This document shows positions 12,801-24,609 of a stretch of 64,000 nt of DNA, piece by piece. The notes under the pieces are model-generated. The model had not been told where the DNA came from and did not search any database. It saw only the letters and a list, made by a program, of their open reading frames with translations. How positions within the stretch are numbered: the stretch's first letter is position 1; every line of letters begins with the position of its first letter. The position numbers were made by a program, and so were the translations under genes. The stretch comes from Saururus chinensis (lineage: Eukaryota; Streptophyta; Magnoliopsida; Piperales; Saururaceae). The stretch spans positions 20,904,995 to 20,968,994 of the forward strand of contig CP141142.1 of NCBI GenBank assembly GCA_035235625.1, in the 5' to 3' direction.

Positions 12801-14207
12801 ACAGATTTTGGACATTTTATTTCCTTTGTATATTCCGATATTTTTACTCCTAAATGTGGTTTCTAATATTCATGTGGAGTGTTTTGAGTTAGAATAAGCT
12901 ACTGGAAGGTCATGCTATTTATGTTAAGATTTATGAAGCGTGTTTGAGTATTATGTGGAATTACATGTTGATGGTTAGACATGTTAGTATTGATTTTCTT
13001 GAATCTATGGTTGATGAATTCTTATGTCTCAAGCGTGCTGCCACCAAGGTTATGTTATGATAATAAACTAATGTGTCCTCTTATAGTGTGAATAAATTGT
13101 GGGTGAATAGTTATACTATGTTTTAGTTTCATGTGTGGATTAAATATGCTTGTACAAATTGTGCATTAGATTTCACATGATTGGAATGATGGTTTTCGGA
13201 TGGATTTCACCCATGATTTCAGTTAGGAATTATGTTTAAATTTCATCAAAGCATGTGTGTATTGCTTTGTGAGCTATTGTCAAAGCATAGTCATGTGCAA
13301 CGAACACACACACACACATGTGGGGAATTAATTATGAAATCGTGGTTACTTATTACTTGAATATGATACATGTGGGGACTCATGGGAGCACATTCTATGT
13401 GTTGGAATTTATGTAGAGATTGCTCACGTATGTATCATATTGCATGCATCATGAAGCGGATTTCATGAATGAGACTTTACCAATGTTTAGCTGTGATTGA
13501 TCGATTGGATGCAATAATGTCAAATTGCACGCTAGATTAATTTATCGTAGGCTTAATAGATACTCCCTAGGTTGAGTTGACTTGAGTTATATGGAGACGA
13601 GTTGTGTACTTGTCTTTCGGTTGAGATTCTTGAGATAGTCAAACCTAGACACTGAGCACCTAGGGTGGTAAGCCTTTTTTGCACCGGCTACTACGTGTTC
13701 TGGGGTTCCCTATGTAAAAATTCGGGCTCTCCCCTACCAGAGGAGATGTCCTAGGGTGAACACACCTTCTCTAGGTTCTCTGTGTGAGAATCGGATATCC
13801 TTATCCAGGATTGTCCTGGGCGAGCTGTAATGTTCGAGAATTTTCTAAATTCCTAAAGTCGTACACGTGGAAATTAAGGTGTAGGACCCCTTATTGTGGG
13901 AATAACTTGATCATCAGTTGTAAGTTGCAGCTAAAGTATATATGGATGGAAATTAGACAAAAAGAGCTTCGAAACGCCACCAAGAACGCGCGAATCAGAG
14001 TCTGGATGAGGGAGATACGATCATATGAAGTTGAACATATCATGTAGGATCTGTTTACCCGATTTAGACTGTATTTGGCCCATTTAAGTCATTTTGCGGG
14101 CCCGGTTGTTTATAATTCCGAAATTAATTTTTAAGGTCCTTATTAGGTGGCCTAATTGAGGAAGATTACCCAAATTCTAGAGGGGTTAGAAATCCTAATC
14201 TTATCTT

Positions 14208-14214
14208 TATAAAA
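14208..14214 (+). promoter_or_regulatory. TATA box of LTR B2
   Basis: The text TTTATAAAAGGC lies about 60 bases upstream of the captured L18a-like reading frame. A start of transcription about 30 bases downstream would place the captured sequence at the beginning of the transcript. The box is shared in position with B1, B3 and B4. Confidence 0.6.
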
Positions 14215-14273
14215 GGCTTCTTAGGGCACAAATTGGAGGGGGGCTGGACTCTAGAAAGAGGTGGGAGCCGTCA

Positions 14274-14706
14274 ATGAAGAGATCGAGGGAAGACACAATT
14301 TTTGGTTCTTCTTCGTCGGCATGTTTGGCCATGGCAGCAAATGAAGTTCCCCACAAAATATCAATTCTCGACCCACATAACGAGCCTCTCTATGGGCCTA
14401 TGGCACTTCCGTCCCCCACAAATCTACGCTACAATTCAATTCCTAGGGTGTACCAAAATGAGGCAGTGGTGGAAGGCAATCCGGTGAGGGAGCATCGGCT
14501 TCCTTGTTGCGACATCGACATCTGGTGGATATTGCTTTGTATGGCTTCTTCATTACTGCTATTTCATGGTATATCGGTGCAATTATTTTACTCGGTGTTG
14601 GAGTTGACTACAGAGAGAAAGAGGGACTTATGGCACTTACTATTGGCTCTATCCTAGTTGCAATTGCTTTGTATTTGAGATTATCAGATGATAGCTCAGA
14701 CTGAGG
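14274..14706 (+). pseudogene. Captured fragment of a ribosomal L18a-like (L18ae family) membrane protein gene
   Basis: Two overlapping frames together resemble the plant 60S ribosomal protein L18a-like family, small proteins with two C-terminal membrane segments. The first frame (14274 to about 14520) carries EAVVEGNPVREHRLPCC, matching the family signature VVEGxPVRExxLPCCG. After a frameshift near 14505-14540, the second frame continues with a hydrophobic segment, SWYIGA, the VDYREKEG turn and a second hydrophobic segment, ending at a TGA at 14702-14704. These match the family's IPWYIGA and DYREKPG blocks as recalled. The piece sits inside LTR B2 just after its TATA box. No introns are apparent between the blocks, which would fit capture from mRNA or from one exon. 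The frameshift makes it non-functional. Family identification is from memory, not from a search. Confidence 0.7.
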
Positions 14707-14897
14707 ATGCCATCAGGGAAAAACATATATAGATATGGGAGGAATGGCAAGCATCTAACCAAGCATATCACATGAATGCTAAAGAACAACCTAATAGGTC
14801 TGAAGCTTGGAATGTGTGTTGCTATCGAAGTTGAAGTTGCGCCTTTTAAATTGGAAATCTGTATAAGTCCTATCGTCCATGTAGAGGATGCCTAAGT

Positions 14898-15043
14898 CAA
14901 TATGTCTGGTGGCTGGAAAGGCAACTCTGAATTTCACAAAATTGCACAAAACTGGCTGCAAATCATCATTCGTTGGTACTCTTCACAAGAGGAGCAGAGG
15001 GAATATGGAGACAACCGTTGGAAAACACCGACACAAAGGTAAG
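14898..15043 (+). other. Possible second captured exon fragment in LTR B2
   Basis: An open frame reads MSGGWKGNSEFHK and later REYGDNRWKTPTQR, ending at a CAAAGGTAAGG that looks like a splice donor. It is rich in W, Q and E, unlike random AT-rich LTR sequence. I do not recognise the protein. It may be host-derived like the neighbouring L18a-like piece, or chance. Confidence 0.25.
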
Positions 15044-18000
15044 GTAATGAATGTTCGCATTGGGGTTGGTTTTAGATATAATATAGTTCCCTCCAATATC
15101 CAACCTCCATTGCATCTCGGTGGTGGGTTTAATTGATTGGATAGCATATGCTTGAAAGTTTAGTGTTTTAATTAATAGAATTGTGATTTGAAGTATGAAT
15201 GATATCATCCATGTTTGTAGTATGAGTTATATGAAGTTTTTAATCATATGAGTGTTCTCTAATGGATGGTGAACAGAGCATTCACAGCTCTGTTTTTGCG
15301 CAGAAGGTTGAAGACGACTGGTTCACGGGTATTATTTACCCGGTCCGGTTCAGTTTAAAAGGAAGAGAAATAATAGATGGAATGAACCGGGTCGGGTTCA
15401 TGGGGCTAAAAGTGTCAAACAAATTCTAAAAAAAATACTTATATACCTGGAGAGGTTTGGGATTATTTTGACTGAGTTTCTGGTTGGGGAATAATCCTAG
15501 AGACTATGAAATGACCTTTTTATCCCTGGTAGTTAAATCATCGTGTGAAAATCACTTGCCCGATTTAGAGGCTCCGGTTCAGGGGCCTATGAGTTGATCT
15601 AAAAATTGAGAAAATTATCAGTGAGAGTTTAATGGGTAACTAAGTTATAGGTTAGACCTTTTGGTGGGAAAAAATCCCAGTGAGTGGGTAATTGACATTT
15701 TTGCCCCTAGGTTTAATCTTAATTTGTTAATAAACCTAGGTCACGACCCCGTCACATGCCAGGAAAATTACACAAAGTCCATGAAGGCCAGTAGTACCCT
15801 TGAGTTTAATTTTTGACCCATTGGATGCCATTAAGGCCTTAAACCAAATGATAGAACTACCCCTATGCAAATCGACCCGCATTCGCATGGATGTTGTTGA
15901 CGGGCTAATATGATATTGAAATCTTTTGAGAGGTTAAAGACTTACCCGAGTGCAGAGAGGACTGTATCTAATGTTGGATAATTACTCTAATGCCCTTAGG
16001 TGCATTATAACCAGTTTCATAAAGATTTATTAAGATAACCCAAGGAGGGTTAGGGCACGAGAGCTCGAATAATTCTTATATCATTAATGAATTTTATTAT
16101 TGATATTATGATCTGCTTGGGCCTTTGTGGTTCTAATTGTTTATGTTGTTCTTTGTTTCAATTTTTGATATTGATGTTGTGATAGTAATTTATCACTATC
16201 TTCAGATTATTAAAAGATTAATTAATGGGGTTTGATAGCTTTGGATTGGGCGAGAACACCTAATCAAGATAAAGACTAAAATACCTCAGAGGGGTCTGGG
16301 ACTAGTTCATACAATGAACAAAGCCTTTGACCTGACGATTTGCCTTAGTTGATGAACTGATGACATGTCTCGAGTTGTAAACCTTAGTCTAGAAGGGACC
16401 AATAGGGTTTGGGATAGTCATTCGGAATCCTGGCTTATAGATGAGCAAGATAGTCATTCAGAATGGTTTCCTGAGTTTTAGCTCTATTGAGGAGCTGCTG
16501 ATTTGACAGTGTAGTTGCACCTCCCCATTGGAGGGAGTTCTTTTTGATCCAAGCTCACCACAGATCTATTGATGATCTTTTAGTGTACACGCAATTAGGG
16601 TCGCAGACATCCTGCTTGGTTGACGTCTCTGACCACTTCTGTTCAGGTGCAATTGTGGGCCATGCCCTTCCACTCCGGTCAGGTCCTTGTGGGCTAGGTT
16701 GGGAGATGGCACTTCCTGGTGGATTCCAGGGGCCTGGTGGATTCCAGGATGTTTCGTTGTCATTTGTCAATTGGGTTGACATCTGATGAGTCTGTCTATC
16801 ATTGGGATTAGACAGGGATATTAATTATCGAACAATGGTTCGAGAAATAATTAATAACATTGATTGATATTGCTTGTTTAATTAGAACAAGTGGAACGAT
16901 TAAAGGACTTGCATAAAATATAGGTTGCTTGAAAATACTTAAGCATTGCATGTGTGATGCTATGCTTCTTAGTATAGTGTAGTATTAGGCAGAATTACGT
17001 CTGGATCCGATCTTGTTGGAAACATTGGAGATGTTGTCCGATGGGTACGTAGGCAACTAACATCGGGTGATGTTGGCCCGATCCGAAAAATATTAATAAA
17101 ACCTTTTGTCCTTTGGAAGCTCTTCTCCTGTAGGCGGAGATGCTCCATTGTAGTTGTGGTTGTTGTTTGGTTTGCTTTGTTGCAGATTTTCAAGGCTATA
17201 ACTAGTGAGACCAAGAAGGGTGAGCACAAGAAGAAGATTATGCGCTTTTGTAACTCCGGTACGTAAGTGTACCTTTAGCGTGAGAGTCAACTTATTATTT
17301 TCAGACGAATGACAGACTTGTACTTAGATGGATGAGCTGGTCTTTATGAATTTTTAGACGTTAAATAATATCATATGATTTGATATTCGTATTTGTGAAC
17401 CCCAGTTATCATGACCTGAATATTTAATCGAATGGTATATTTTGTATTTAAAGGAAAAAAAAATTTATCGGTACTTACCATTCATGTTATTTAAAAATGC
17501 TTTTAAAAATCTGGGTCATGACACAAGCAGACTTAGGGGCTGCTACCCCGACTTTTATATTCCTGTGTGGAAATTGGACTGTCTCGCCTGTGTGGCAATG
17601 ATTGTATTCACTCCTTGACATAGGCATTCACCATTTGTTGATGATGTATGTGTATGAGATATTATTATGCCCAGGATTGCATAGGTTGTGTAGGGATAAT
17701 GTAACACATGTGAACATAATTTATTATGCATGATTGTGTATTATGTGTTTGACATATTTGCCGTGTAGGGTGAATGAGCTATGGAATGGTTGTATGGGAT
17801 ATGAATGCATGATTTGAATTGTGTGATTGAGACACTACCATGTAGGTTTTTGTGATATGAATGCATGATCTGAATTGTGTAATTGAGACATTATTATGCA
17901 GGTTTATGTGATATGGTTGCATGATTAAAAAGTGTGTGAGAGATACTTCTCATGCGGATTATGAGTGATATTATGCTTGATTGTGATTGGATGAGGATCA

Positions 18001-18756
18001 CCACTTTATGCAGGATGATGCTAAGTCATAATATGATCATTTATGCCCTGACTTGATATATGTGTTATATGTTTGTTAGATATTTTATTTTTGGATAAGT
18101 AGGGGTTTAGTAAGGGGATGATTAGAAAATGGTATACAATGTCATTTATGGATCTGAATTGCCAAGATGTTGTATCGTGATGATTTTCTGATTATAGTTA
18201 CCGCTTTCAAACCATTACTGAGTTTTGTACTCACCCCTCTTTTGTGATTTGTTTTGGGATTGCATGGTGCGACATGCAGATGTGTAGGACACCTTATATG
18301 AGGGACAACATAGGTACTCGTGAGATTAGCCTTCGTGGCATTCTAATGATGTTTTATTTTCTGATTTTCTCATGGTTGACATTAGAGAACATTATATGGT
18401 GGATTATGTATTATGCTCGAGTTTATTTGTTGTTCTTAGACTTGTCTAAACTTTTCTAATTTCGAGCCATGAGTTGGCTCTGGAGTTGATTATTATGTGG
18501 GTTTGTGTGAGGATTATGATAGTTTATTATCCTCTTCTTTATCTTTATTTCTCTTGTTCGAAGGACGTGAGGTGCGCTACTCCGTTAGTTGAATTGCCCG
18601 TTAGAGGGGCCAAGTCTTTTGCAATACGTTAATCCGTAAATTTCTGTCGCCCCCGCGCACTGACCTGCCCTTGGACTGGGTTTGGCTCGGGTTGGGCCCA
18701 GGGCATGACATTTTGGCCCAACTTCTAAGGGGATTAGGAACCCTAATCTCCATGCT

Positions 18757-18763
18757 TATAAAA
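18757..18763 (+). promoter_or_regulatory. TATA box of LTR B4
   Basis: CTTATAAAATGG lies in the same context (CCTAATCTCCATGC upstream, TTAGAGCTTTTTGGG downstream) as the boxes in B1, B2 and B3. Confidence 0.55.
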
Positions 18764-19097
18764 TGGGCTAATTAGAGCTTTTTGGGAGGAAATTTTTTTG
18801 GCCCTTAAAGGAAGAGAGAGGAGCCGTTGGGGGAAGATTTTTTGGTGACGGCAACTGATGACGGAGGTAGGGAGGAATGAGCTCAAAGCTCTAGACGTGG
18901 TGGATTGATGACAAATCGGCGAGTAAGGTAGAATCATGTAATACACTTTTAGTTTGAATTAAGAAAAATTATATAAATAATAATTAAAAAAAATATTTAC
19001 CACTTTAGACCGCTTTGGAAAATATTTCCCAAAGTGGTGTTCCTTTTGCCATGTAGGCATAGCTGGAGCCTGTGTCACTTTTTTTAAAAAATTTTAA

Positions 19098-19215
19098 GCT
19101 GATTTCGTCCTTCTAAAGGATGAAATCGGTTTACGACTTGACCCGATTTCTTCGTTTAGAAGGACAAAATCAGCTTAAGCTGATTTCACCCTTCTAAATG
19201 ACGAAATCGCGACAC
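19098..19215. repeat. Subterminal palindrome array, left end of MULE-1
   Basis: Words of the type GATTTCGTCCTTCTAAAGGA, TGAAATC, and AAATCAGCTTAAGCTGATTT recur in alternating orientation. The array matches those of MULE-2 in kind though not base for base. Confidence 0.75.
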
Positions 19216-19479
19216 TTATCCCATTTCAGCGTTCAATTCTTTAGCATACTTAATCAAATTAATTTGTTTTAAAAAAACTATTTGAAACTAACTTTATCAC
19301 CTATCCATGTTCATTTATTCAATACATACACAATACATACATAATTGCATTCATTCCACCCATTCCATGCATAACAAATATAACATTAAAGTACATCATA
19401 GACAAGTATCAAATATATTACATCATAAGTCGAAAAAATGTTTAGTTTAAAATAAACATATAAAAAGTTATTGTCATAA

Positions 19480-21690
19480 TCTCCTACGTCCTTGACCTTG
19501 TCCTCAACGGTGCTGTACGAGCTCCTCCTCATGATCTGCTTTTAGCTCTGGCTGTCGCTCCAGCTCGATATGTGGCTCTAGCTCCGGCTCTAGCTCAACA
19601 TAAGTAATAGATGGTTCAACATGAGCTGACCAATGTCGTCTATAATATAAAATCGGATCTAGCTGAGCTACATGTGCAATGACCAGAAATGATGAACTTG
19701 GATGAGAGCTATACGCTGCTGATGAAGATAAGATGGAATATAAGGGAATGAAGAGTGCATCGGTTGTGTCTTAGCGGCCTCATCCACAGGATAATCTCTA
19801 TGAACATCCGTAATCACCGACTGAAGCAGTGGTAAGCTACGAATGACATCATCAGACTCCCTAATCATCGACTGACATGCTGCTAATAAGTCCTCACTTG
19901 AAGTATAGGTATTAATTGCATCAGTCAAATGCGCATGCGTACGTTGAACTAGACTCAACTATAAAAAAATAAATTAAATATTAGATAAATAATTAATAAG
20001 AAATAAAAAAATAATATATGCCTTAATTAACAAAGTTGTACTTACCAGAGTTGCCTCAGATGCTCCCATAGGCTGATATGCCATCTCCTCTACATCATCA
20101 CGTGGTAAAATATATCGTCGTGTAATCAGTAAATAACATTGCATATAAGCACTACGAACATCTTGTAATGTCATAGCCATCTCCCCTCTGATAACAGTAG
20201 CTCTCCTATCCTCCCATCGAGCGATATATGACGCATGATGTAAAGTTCAGTCGGTAATATGGCAACCCTGTCGAGTGATGCGATGGACAAACTCGACGAT
20301 AGACAGTGGGACCCCTTGCTCCAGGTTAAACAGGAGCATTACCCGATCTAGCACATACATCTCTACAATCTCGTAACATATTCATGGAGTATGAGATAGC
20401 CACACCTCTCGACCGTTGGTACATAGAGGAGGTAACACAGCCAACACGTATCTAAGTACGGCTGCCAAATAACCTATATAATATATAAAGATAATTTAGT
20501 TTAGATAAAGATGAAAATTTTTAAAATCATTACAAAAAAAGTTCAACACGACAATAAAATTACCTGATATGGCCATTGGTGGTTTAACTCCCCTCTGTAC
20601 AATCGGAGGACTCTTTGTGGATTTTCGGTTCTCTTTTTCCGAACATTCCACCTCAAGGAGTTAAATTTTAAAAATGAGTTCAGCAAATGTACATAAAACT
20701 TTGCTAAAAAAAGCAAGTGTTAAACATAAATATAGCCTACCTCGCCCCTAATGGAGCACCCTCAACTCAGCGACCCATCTCAGCACTTGGTCGTTCAATG
20801 TGTAAGTGCTCCCACAACCATAACTATGTCAGAAAATATGATAACAAATATTAAAATTAAAGAATTATATGTGACCAAAACACCATTTAAAGTTACATAA
20901 TTATTTACCTGAAGAAGGGTCAGACAGCCCGCAATCCCCGAGGTCATGGCTTGGCATGCTTTCCCTAACTCTCGGTATAAAAATGCAAGAGTAGCACTGC
21001 CCCATGAATAAGTACCTACCATGTTGAAGTTTGCAAGGAGGGAGAGATATGATACATGTACGTGGCTGTTCGTGGTATCAGCAAATATCGTGGCTCCAAG
21101 TAAATGTAATAGATAGGCTCGTGCATGCTGCTCGATAATTATCTCCATAGCATCGGTTGAAAGCTCTCGAAACTCCTGCAAGAGCCATCGCAGGCTCAAT
21201 CAGCTACCACACATCATTGTAGTAGGGGGAGCTCTACTAAGGAGTCTAACTAATATATCCACATGAGCTCCGCCTATCATGCCGTCACCGGATGTCTATC
21301 GATGCGAAGTCCTAATAGAACTGCCACATCCCTGAGAGTGATGGACATCTCTCCATATGACAAATGAAACGTCTGTGTCTCCCTCCTCCATATCTCAACG
21401 AGAGCTGTCAATAAAGGTCGATCGAGGCAGACATACTGTAGATAAATGAAATGCCCGAATCCCACTCTCTCGATATAGGGCAACATACGCTCATCTATGG
21501 GCCAATGGTGGAGATATTTAAAATTTTCGGTGCACTCAAGGCACCCGGGGTCCTATAATAAATTTTAAAGTTATCATACCTCTCCTCTCCAAATAGCAGC
21601 CGACCTATCTGACTCCTGTTGTACAAGTAAAGAAGCGCCAATCGGGCCTGGCCCATGACAAGGCTCTGCATGATCCATATGATATGCAAA
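19480..21690 (-). pseudogene. Plant mobile domain (PMD) gene of MULE-1, decayed, with introns
   Basis: Successive minus-strand blocks read as a PMD (aminotransferase-like, PF10536 type) protein. At 21277-21530 comes a block with ERVGFGHFIYLQ, then LVEIWRRETQTFHL, then GEMSITLRDVAVLLGLRID, the family core. At 20905-21199 a block reads AYLLHLLGATIFAD ... SWGSATLAFLYRELGKACQA. A probable intron runs from the GTAAATAA after LTLLQ (about 20907) to an AG just before LWLWEHLHIERPS (about 20825). Further exons hold WNVRKK (about 20640) and the VEFVHRITRQGCHI region (about 20290). The tail at 19668-19958 is rich in leucine. Stops and frame changes separate the blocks (for example after VTA at 21277). 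It lies directly downstream of the transposase. Whether the two were one spliced gene is unresolved: the obvious donor after VDW at 21772 would create a stop with the best acceptor. Confidence 0.7.
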
Positions 21691-21771
21691 AATTTAAGAT
21701 CATATCATTAATCGTAAGGAACATATGTTCATACCTAAAATATATAATAAATAAAGAGATTGATTATATGT

Positions 21772-24600
21772 TTACCAATCAACAGGAGGGTTTCTACATG
21801 ATTTACTATTATGCCCACTTTGTTTACACCTCCCGTATTTATATCCTCCTCTACCATCTCTCTCCATAGTTCTACGGTCCATTGTATTCTTAATGCGAAC
21901 AGACCGTGGGCCACTGGGTTGCCTTGTTGCTATCGAAGGGTATAACACAAAAGGTATATCCCTCTCCCAATACTCCCGACCACGTGGAGAATAAAATTCC
22001 GCAGAGTACACATTTTTATAAGTAGAAGATGTGTAAAATAGTGATGCCTGGATCGGCTCCCGCCGCTTTGCCCACACGACGATAAGGTGTGAGCAAGGAT
22101 AACCATAAACCTGAGGGATGTTGCATGTACAAGTATGCATCACCGCATTTACCATAACCTTTCGGGCATGGATTGACGTTACTTCGTACTGACCCCTATT
22201 GATCCTATTAACTATATACTCCCCAATTTTTCTTGTTTGCTCTCTCAATATCGCTTCCACTCTGGGAGTATATGGGGTGACCATGGCAGATACGACAGAA
22301 GATCATTTCACCAAAAAATTTATGACTCAATAAAAAATAGCTGATACTAAAGCCTGCATGGGTAATCCTTGTGCCCCCTTCAAGAAGCTATTTAAACTTT
22401 CTGCCATATTTGTAGTCGTCATGTCAAATGTCATAAAACCACCGTGGGCAAGGGACCACTGTGCAGGATGCAATTCTCCTCCTAAGAGGAGATGTTTTGC
22501 CCTAAGACTCTCTTGACCAATCAAGTACATTTTAGCATCAAACTTTTCTACTGTAAATCCACAAGCTGCTGCCCTAATAAAGTCCGTCGTGTATCATTTT
22601 TGAAGTCCTTCTTAAAATTTGCTTTTATGTGACAAATGCAATAACGATGGTGGTACAAAGGCTTAAGAAGAACCTCAGGCACGGCCTTCTTAAGCCCCTT
22701 ATGTCGATCTGAAATAATAACGATGTTCGTCATGCCCATTAGTACATGACCCATCAGTTCCATTAATAACCATTTCCAATTGTCTCCATCTTCCTTCCCG
22801 ACAAGCCCGAATGTTAGAGGAAATATCCCATTGTTTCCATTTGTAGCCATTACAGCCATAAGAGCACCAGGATATCTGCCATACAAGTGAGTGGCATCAA
22901 CACCAATCACAGGGATGCAATGTCGAAACTCTACTATAGACGGCCCAAATGCCCAAAACAACCACTTAAATCTCTTACATATGCCACCATCTGCATGATG
23001 TACTTCATCATTCTCTAAGTGGTAGTAGGTGTTAGGATTCGCTTCTTGCACCGCCCTTAGGTACATTGACAACAATTTATATGATTCCACCCAATCCCCA
23101 TAAATAGCCTTCATTGCTATATTCCTTGCTGCCCATGCTTTCTTATAAGATATATCAACATGATACTTCTCCTTTATTCTCTGAATAATATCCCTTGGTG
23201 TGAGAGTTAATTCGGCTTGGATAGCGGGCATTATGACCTTCGAAATAAAGGAGGCACTGAACTACCTATGATCTGTGCTAAGCTGGGCATTCCGACATGT
23301 GTGGTCACCTTTGTACGTCTTCAATTTAAAGTACCCACCACCCCTTTTTATTGAGTTATGCACTCTCCAAGGGCAAGTGCTATCAATGCAATTCACTGTA
23401 TACTCTGACAAATTTGCTCGTACAACCTTATATTCGAAATGATTTTGAATGGAAAACTCCTGCAAGGCTGTAACAAATGTTTCTTTATTCTCAAAGATGT
23501 GGCCAACATATAACTCATCTTCGTTTTGTTGGTCCATATCCATTGTAGAATTAACTGCCACATCTATCTTCTCATCTATGATGTGTGCATAGAGTGGCTC
23601 CACTTCATAGTACGGCGGCTCTTCATCATCTACATTCATATCATTTATAGCAATAACATTGTCTACCGCATCATCCCCCTCGCCGTCAACCATCTGTTGA
23701 GCACTTTCTTCACCTCTGACCCCTTCTTCATTCATGTCAAAATCATCTCCACTTGCTTTGTTAATATTATCTTCACCTTTATTAGCCTCATTTTCATCAA
23801 TATCTTCATCGTGGACATATGCCCCCTACATATAAACGTCGCATATGTATTAAATTTCATATGCCTAAAAAAGTTATATTCATTTATGAATATATATTTC
23901 ACCTTTGATTGGATGGTCTAGCATCGGTATGACCAACATATGTGTAGGGGTAATGAATGCTCATCGAACTTTGAGTTTCATACCATGCACCGCCTTGAGA
24001 CATTTAAATGCTAAATGACTTGTGTGCATGTGTTGTGGACCTTCAATATTACACATAAAATTTAAAATTTAGCTAAACATATTTGATTAATAATTATAAG
24101 ATTCAAAATGTATTTACAACTTAACAAACCTTACCTTCAATTAGGTCCACTTCCATCGTAAATAGGGGAAGACGACCTATAACGTTCATTTGAAACTACT
24201 GTCATAGATAAATTTCCTTCTTCGTCCTCCACCGGCATTTGCATATGTCTTTCATTGTTCACATTTTTATCCTAGCTCCTTGTGGGAGCTCCTATGTGAA
24301 CTACTTCGCTTTTCACTAGGCACTCAGGCTTCTTTTTCAAGAAATAACTCGAAAGCAATTGCGTGACATGAGTGGTGAAACATAAAACCCATTGATGCAT
24401 CATCATTTATGCATATTAATGTCATTCTCGAACTATACGATGAAATATTACATTTGATAGTAATTTTCCATCTTCTTCTATCCCACCCAACCTTGCTTGC
24501 TACTTGCATATCAAATTCATCATATGTAGATGTTTATTAATTAATAATCCTTCTGTGCGTCCGTCATAGGTATGTAAAAAACTAACTATTTCTTCTGCCA
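21772..24600 (-). pseudogene. MuDR-type transposase of MULE-1, four or more lesions
   Basis: Domains in order, on the minus strand: an N-terminal region at about 24130-24560; an acidic linker; a MuDR DNA-binding domain at 23290-23520 (YVGHIFENKETF ... CPWRVHNS ... HTCR); and the MULE transposase core at 22548-23231 with catalytic Asp in GVDATHLYG and in SDRHKG. The third acidic residue, in NMAESLNS at about 22400, is in the next frame. Then come a SWIM zinc finger (CTC ... CSH) and a zinc knuckle (GRCKQSGHNSKSC) whose first Cys is Tyr. All three catalytic residues survive. Lesions are a TAG at 23262-23264, where MULE-2 has CAG; a frameshift near 22570-22590; two TGA codons at about 22305-22330; and a TGA in the exon near 23980. 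An intron with GT...AG borders fits about 23828-23902. Confidence 0.8.
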
Positions 24601-24609
24601 TCTCTATTT

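Larger units (their letters stand above)
13826..17523 (+). mobile_element. Solo LTR B2 (family B), 3.70 kb, with captured gene piece
   Basis: It starts TGTAATGTTCGAG and ends TGGGTCATGACA, flanked by CGAGC (13821-13825) and CAAGC (17524-17528), a 5-bp duplication with one mismatch. A2 sequence resumes on both sides. The TATA box is at 14208-14214. The variable segment, about 14240-15330, contains the L18a-like pseudogene and a second possible exon. It ends at a border shared by all B copies, GGTCCGGTTCAG at about 15340 and GAACCGGGTCGGGTTCA at about 15384. A hairpin-bearing block lies at about 17040-17080. Confidence 0.85.
11679..18710 (+). mobile_element. Solo LTR A2 (family A), holding nested B2
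   Basis: It starts TGTAAGAACTC and ends GGGCATGACA, with a perfect 5-bp duplication TTTTG at 11674-11678 and 18711-18715. It aligns with A1 and A3 along its length: GACCCCCTGTGGGCCCCAC near 11910, the CGATCG-rich motif cluster near 12715, ACACACACATGTGGGG near 13305, and a pyrimidine/CG-rich end near 18640. B2 splits it at 13826. Without B2 it is about 3.33 kb. No coding domain is seen. Confidence 0.85.

Noticed and set aside
14274-14657. 127-codon open frame as a working gene
   Set aside because: Its second half is out of frame with the L18a-like motifs; it is a frame-shifted fragment inside an LTR.
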